Assembly: GCF_003946025.1 (NCBI RefSeq)
Contig: NZ_RHNR01000004.1
Location: 1-64,000 of the forward strand
Direction: 5' to 3'
Origin: Lacticaseibacillus songhuajiangensis
GTDB taxonomy: Bacteria; Bacillota; Bacilli; Lactobacillales; Lactobacillaceae
Length of the DNA stretch: 64,000 bases
Part shown: piece after piece, positions 61,211 through 64,000 of the stretch
How positions within the stretch are numbered: position 1 is the first letter of the stretch
Layout: the number at the start of each line of letters is the position of its first letter
Notes under the pieces: generated by a model
Databases searched by the model: none
Seen by the model: the letters and a program-made list of their open reading frames with translations, nothing else
Told to the model about the DNA's origin: nothing
Translations under genes and position numbers: made by a program

Positions 61211-62101
61211 GCTGTCCGTCAGCGTAGGTCGGAAAACTTTCATCCGCAAGGATGCTCGGGTTGAAATTTACTGTTAGACCGAAGGTCGGAACTGGGTCGG
61301 ATTTGCTACGCTCCCGGGAAGGGTGTGCGTGGGACCGTTCCAGCCAGCTGCGCTGTCTTCCACTGGCGATTTTGCCGCAAACCCGCCGGCAAAATCCCGC
61401 TCCTAACGAAAATGGCGGTGTACATTTCGCACGAAGTCCATGTGCGAAACATACACTGCCATTTTCGTGGGCACGCACACCCTTCCCGTCCGCTGCCGCC
61501 AATCCGACCCAGTTCCGACGCGCATTCACATGACTGTGGTGGTGAAAGTTTCAGGCTTCGATGGCGAGAATATCGGCCAAAAATGGACACGTGATTGAAT
61601 AATGCTGGCATCGTGAGAGATTCATTGGCTGATCAAACACCCGAATACTTTTACCATGCGGCATACAGTAATTGCGTAATTGTCCAATTACGCAGCCTGG
61701 GTACAGCCGAACATCAACCTCAGCATTTCAGTGCGCTGTCACAGGTCTCTGTGGTGTTTTCTGTTCAGTATGTGTCGGCCACGGAGGCGTGAGTGTGCTT
61801 GGGCGGAGCGGAGGGAACGGAGTCGGGCGACAAGATAATCTGCAGTGTATGCCCGGCTGATTTTGCCGGGTGTACACCGCAGATTATCTCAGGAGCGCGG
61901 ATTTGACGCCGGGTTTGCGGCAAATCTGCCAGCGAAAGACGGCGAAGCCGCCTGGAGCGGTCCCGCCCGACGTAGTTCTCCGGAGCGCAGCCCAAGCGCA
62001 CTCACGCCGGAGTTGCCGACTTCACCGCCTAGCGGCGATATGAAAACGGCACAGAGGTCGTGCGCGACTTCGTCGCCAAAACACTTACGCTGACGGACAG
62101 C
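61211..62101. repeat. Composite fold-back repeat G (type I + spacer + type II)
   Basis: Complete 891-bp copy between the convergent pseudouridine synthase and argR genes. Ends: GCTGTCCGTCAGCGTAGG at 61211-61228 and the inverse ending at 62101. Type I: outer arms 61287-61306/61498-61517, second arms 61316-61331/61472-61487 (perfect), central stem 61407-61432/61442-61467. Type II: central stem 61833-61857/61865-61889. Compared with repeat E, a C-G pair in the outer arm (GGGCCGG/CCGGCCC) is replaced by T-A (GGGTCGG/CCGACCC), a compensatory change. Spacer homologous to that of E. Confidence 0.9.
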
Positions 62102-62102
62102 G

Positions 62103-62139
62103 AAAACGCCCAGGCCGGATATACCAGCTTGGGCGTTTT
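62103..62139 (-). terminator. Terminator of argS-argR
   Basis: Stem AAAACGCCCA/TGGGCGTTTT with extra pairs near the loop, directly after repeat G. Symmetric A and T runs. Confidence 0.85.
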
Positions 62140-62144
62140 GCACG

Positions 62145-62615
62145 CTACTTGTTCTTAGTCTTGATGAGCGCGTCATGGTACTGGGAGTAGAACCACTCTG
62201 CAGACTCGACGTCTGGTCCAATGACCACGATGGTGTCGTGGCCCGCAACCGTCCCGACAACCTGCGGAAAATTCGCATCGTCAATTAGCGCCGCGAGCAA
62301 ATTACCGTTGCTCGGCAACGTTTTGATGACGTTCATGAACATGACCCGGGTGATGCTGACGCCAACCTCTTTGACCATGTTGTTGAGCCGGTCGGTGAGC
62401 TTGTCATCCCCCATGCTCTTCAAAATGGTGTAGCGGCTGACGCCCGCACCGTCCTTGGTCTTCACGACCCGCATTTCCCGAATGTCACGGGAAATGGTTG
62501 CCTGCGTGGCTTGAATGCCACACTTACTCAACTCCTGAAGCAACTGTTCTTGCGTCTGGACTACCGACGAACCGATAATCTGGGCGAGAATCTTTTGTCG
62601 TTCTGCCTTTTTCAT
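62145..62615 (-). CDS. argR: Arginine repressor ArgR
   Basis: 156-residue arginine-responsive DNA-binding protein. The N-terminal winged helix (ILAQIIGSSVVQTQEQLLQE, then GIQATQATISRDIREMRVVK) and the C-terminal hexamerisation/arginine-binding domain (NLLAALIDDANFPQVVGTVAGHDTI) are clear. GAGGAG precedes the ATG. It lies just downstream of argS on the same strand; many lactobacilli carry more than one argR. Confidence 0.96.
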   Translation of the reverse strand: MKKAERQKILAQIIGSSVVQTQEQLLQELSKCGIQATQATISRDIREMRVVKTKDGAGVSRYTILKSMGDDKLTDRLNNMVKEVGVSITRVMFMNVIKTLPSNGNLLAALIDDANFPQVVGTVAGHDTIVVIGPDVESAEWFYSQYHDALIKTKNK

Positions 62616-62633
62616 TCGGAACTCCTCCTGCGA

Positions 62634-64000
62634 CTACATTTCCTTAGGGGCCTTAACGCCGAGCAGATCAAGAGCAGACGTGAGTACGACGGACACACTC
62701 TGCACGAGTGCCAAACGTGCTGGCAATTGCTGGTCTTCGACGAGAATCTTGGTGTGCGCGTAATACTGGTTGAAGGTCTTGGCGAGCTTCAGTGCGTACT
62801 TAGCAATCACAGAAGGTTCGTAGTCACGCGCAGCCCGGGCAATCGTTGCTGGGTAGTCCGCCAACATTTTGAGGACGTCCCAGGCGCTGCCATCGTCCAG
62901 TGCAACGCTGGCATCTGGCTTCACTGCAGCCTTGCCCAGGATACTGTTGGCACGCGCATTCGTGTACTGCACGTACGGCCCAGTTTCACCTTCAAAACGG
63001 ACCACTTCGCTCAAGTTAAAGTCGAAGTTATCAACCCGCTCATTCTTCAGGTCATGGAAGACCACCGCGCCAACACCGACTGCTTCCGCAACTTCGTCCG
63101 CGTTCTTGAGGTCAGGATGCTTTTCGGCAATCTGTTCCTTAGCGAGGTCAACGGCTTCGTGGAGCACCTTCTCCAGCAAGATAACGTTCCCCTTACGTGT
63201 GGAAAGCTTCTTACCATTGGCAGTGATCAGACCAAACGGAATGTGGTGGATGTCATCGGCCCAGTCGTAACCCATTTCCTTAAGAACGGCCTTGAGCTGC
63301 TTGAAGTGTTCGGTCTGTTCCATCCCCACCACGTAAAGGCTCTGGGCAAAGTCATAAGTCTTGTACCGATAGATTGCAGCTGCCAAATCACGAGTCATGT
63401 ACAGCGTGGCACCATCACTCTTGCGAATCAGCGCTGGGTTCAAGTTGTACTTGCTGAGATCCACGATTTCGGCACCGCGGCTTTCCTGCAACAAGTTCTT
63501 AGCAGCCAGTTCGTCGGTGATGGCGTCCATCTTGTCGTTGTAGAAAGCCTCACCCTTGAAACTGTCGAACTCAACCCCAAGAATGTCATAGATGCGCTTG
63601 AATTCCTTCAGGCTTTCACTGCGGAACCAGCTCCAGAGCTTGTGCGCTTCTTCATCGCCGTCTTCAAGCTTCTTGAACCAAGCACGTGCTTCATCGTCCA
63701 GTTCTGGCTGAGTTTCAGCTTCTGCGTGGAAGCGCACGTAGTATTCAAGCAGGTTCTTGATTGGGTCGGCCTTAACGGCTTCCTCACTCCCCCACTTCTT
63801 GTAAGCCACAATCAGCTTACCGAACTGCGTACCCCAGTCGCCCAGGTGGTTAATCTTAATTGGTGAGTAACCAATCTTAGTGAGAATTTTGGCAATGGAA
63901 TTCCCAATCACTGTTGACCGCAAGTGACCCATGGACATTGGCTTCGCAATGTTAGGTGAAGACATGTCGATTGGCACGTTACCACTACCGAGCTGCTGGT
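62634..64000 (-). CDS. argS: Arginyl-tRNA synthetase (N-terminal part beyond window)
   Basis: Class I synthetase charging tRNA-Arg; the visible 455 codons cover the C-terminal four-fifths and the frame runs off the right edge. [19 protein letters not shown] holds the HIGH-type motif, here written [21 protein letters not shown] replaces KMSKS, as usual for this enzyme. The anticodon-binding DALR domain ends in [12 protein letters not shown]. It is 18 bases upstream of argR and probably cotranscribed with it. A GTG at 63977 is internal, not the start. Confidence 0.96.
   Translation of the reverse strand, partial: QQLGSGNVPIDMSSPNIAKPMSMGHLRSTVIGNSIAKILTKIGYSPIKINHLGDWGTQFGKLIVAYKKWGSEEAVKADPIKNLLEYYVRFHAEAETQPELDDEARAWFKKLEDGDEEAHKLWSWFRSESLKEFKRIYDILGVEFDSFKGEAFYNDKMDAITDELAAKNLLQESRGAEIVDLSKYNLNPALIRKSDGATLYMTRDLAAAIYRYKTYDFAQSLYVVGMEQTEHFKQLKAVLKEMGYDWADDIHHIPFGLITANGKKLSTRKGNVILLEKVLHEAVDLAKEQIAEKHPDLKNADEVAEAVGVGAVVFHDLKNERVDNFDFNLSEVVRFEGETGPYVQYTNARANSILGKAAVKPDASVALDDGSAWDVLKMLADYPATIARAARDYEPSVIAKYALKLAKTFNQYYAHTKILVEDQQLPARLALVQSVSVVLTSALDLLGVKAPKEM

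Noticed and set aside
10035-62101. Direct target-site duplications around the composite repeats
   Set aside because: I compared the bases just outside each end and saw no consistent direct repeat; flanks tend to extend the inverted symmetry instead (TTTTTG..CAAAAA), so classical transposition is not shown.
62511-63866. 451-codon plus-strand frame across argR/argS
   Set aside because: Antisense shadow of argS and argR.
1-64000. CRISPR arrays, tRNA or rRNA genes, integrases, prophage
   Set aside because: No regularly spaced short direct repeats, cloverleaf sequences, rRNA signatures or such protein families were seen.

Overview
The window looks like a chromosomal segment of a lactobacillus (Lactobacillaceae, Bacillota). 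Gene order and protein families are typical Gram-positive housekeeping: mltG-udk-greA, pheST and thrS behind T-box leaders, yqeG-yqeH-yhbY-nadD-yqeK-rsfS-yqeM, infC-rpmI-rplT, polA-mutM-coaE-nrdR-dnaB-dnaI, ecsAB-hit, prsA, yhaM-yheA, argS-argR. The DNA is visibly G/C-rich for a lactobacillus, which suggests the Lacticaseibacillus/Schleiferilactobacillus side of the family; this placement is inference. I see no phage, plasmid, CRISPR array, tRNA, rRNA or transposase gene.

Layout. 0.3-2.6 kb: greA, udk, mltG. 2.7-6.5 kb: pheT, pheS, T-box leader and a promoter that overlaps the end of an hxlR-type regulator. 7-10 kb: HD protein, rRNA/tRNA methyltransferase, acylphosphatase and a YidC2 insertase. 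10.9-14.9 kb: two-component system and a C69 dipeptidase. 15-22.8 kb: gnd, then a long minus-strand ribosome/NAD operon. 23-26 kb: HAD phosphatase and oxidoreductase behind a cre-like operator, then an orphan TrpX-type binding protein behind what looks like a ribosome-mediated Trp attenuator. 26.3-30.3 kb: M3 peptidase, surface nuclease, MFS exporter. 31.2-33.5 kb: infC operon and a YitT protein. 33.7-35.6 kb: a tandem pair of secreted sortase-fold proteins. 36.9-46.2 kb: thrS and the replication/repair operon. 47-56 kb: BI-1 protein, murC, ytpR, trmB, ecsAB, hit, prsA. 56.4-61.2 kb: a candidate small RNA, yhaM, yheA, PBP1A, a pseudouridine synthase. 62.1-64 kb: argR and truncated argS.

The most unusual content is a family of long non-coding composite repeats (here called elements A-G) at 1-298, 10035-10857, 25944-26340, 30350-31193, 35920-36817, 46298-47143 and 61211-62101. 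Full copies are about 820-900 bp, bounded by inverted copies of GCTGTCCGTCAGCGTAAG. Each contains two different ~300-bp fold-back modules (type I and type II), each a nested set of stems around a central hairpin, joined by a ~200-260-bp spacer that is also homologous between copies. Stem sequences differ strongly from copy to copy but stay complementary. The elements always lie at the 3' end of at least one gene, most often between convergent genes and within a few bases of their terminators. I do not recognise this family; it is the best candidate for an undescribed system here.

Other notable points: a 17-codon leader peptide with two Trp codons followed by mutually exclusive RNA stems; threonyl-tRNA synthetase lacking the usual editing-site residues; two minimal secreted sortase-like proteins sharing a 5'-UTR motif; an AUA-initiated infC; and a strong promoter-to-terminator small-RNA unit after prsA.
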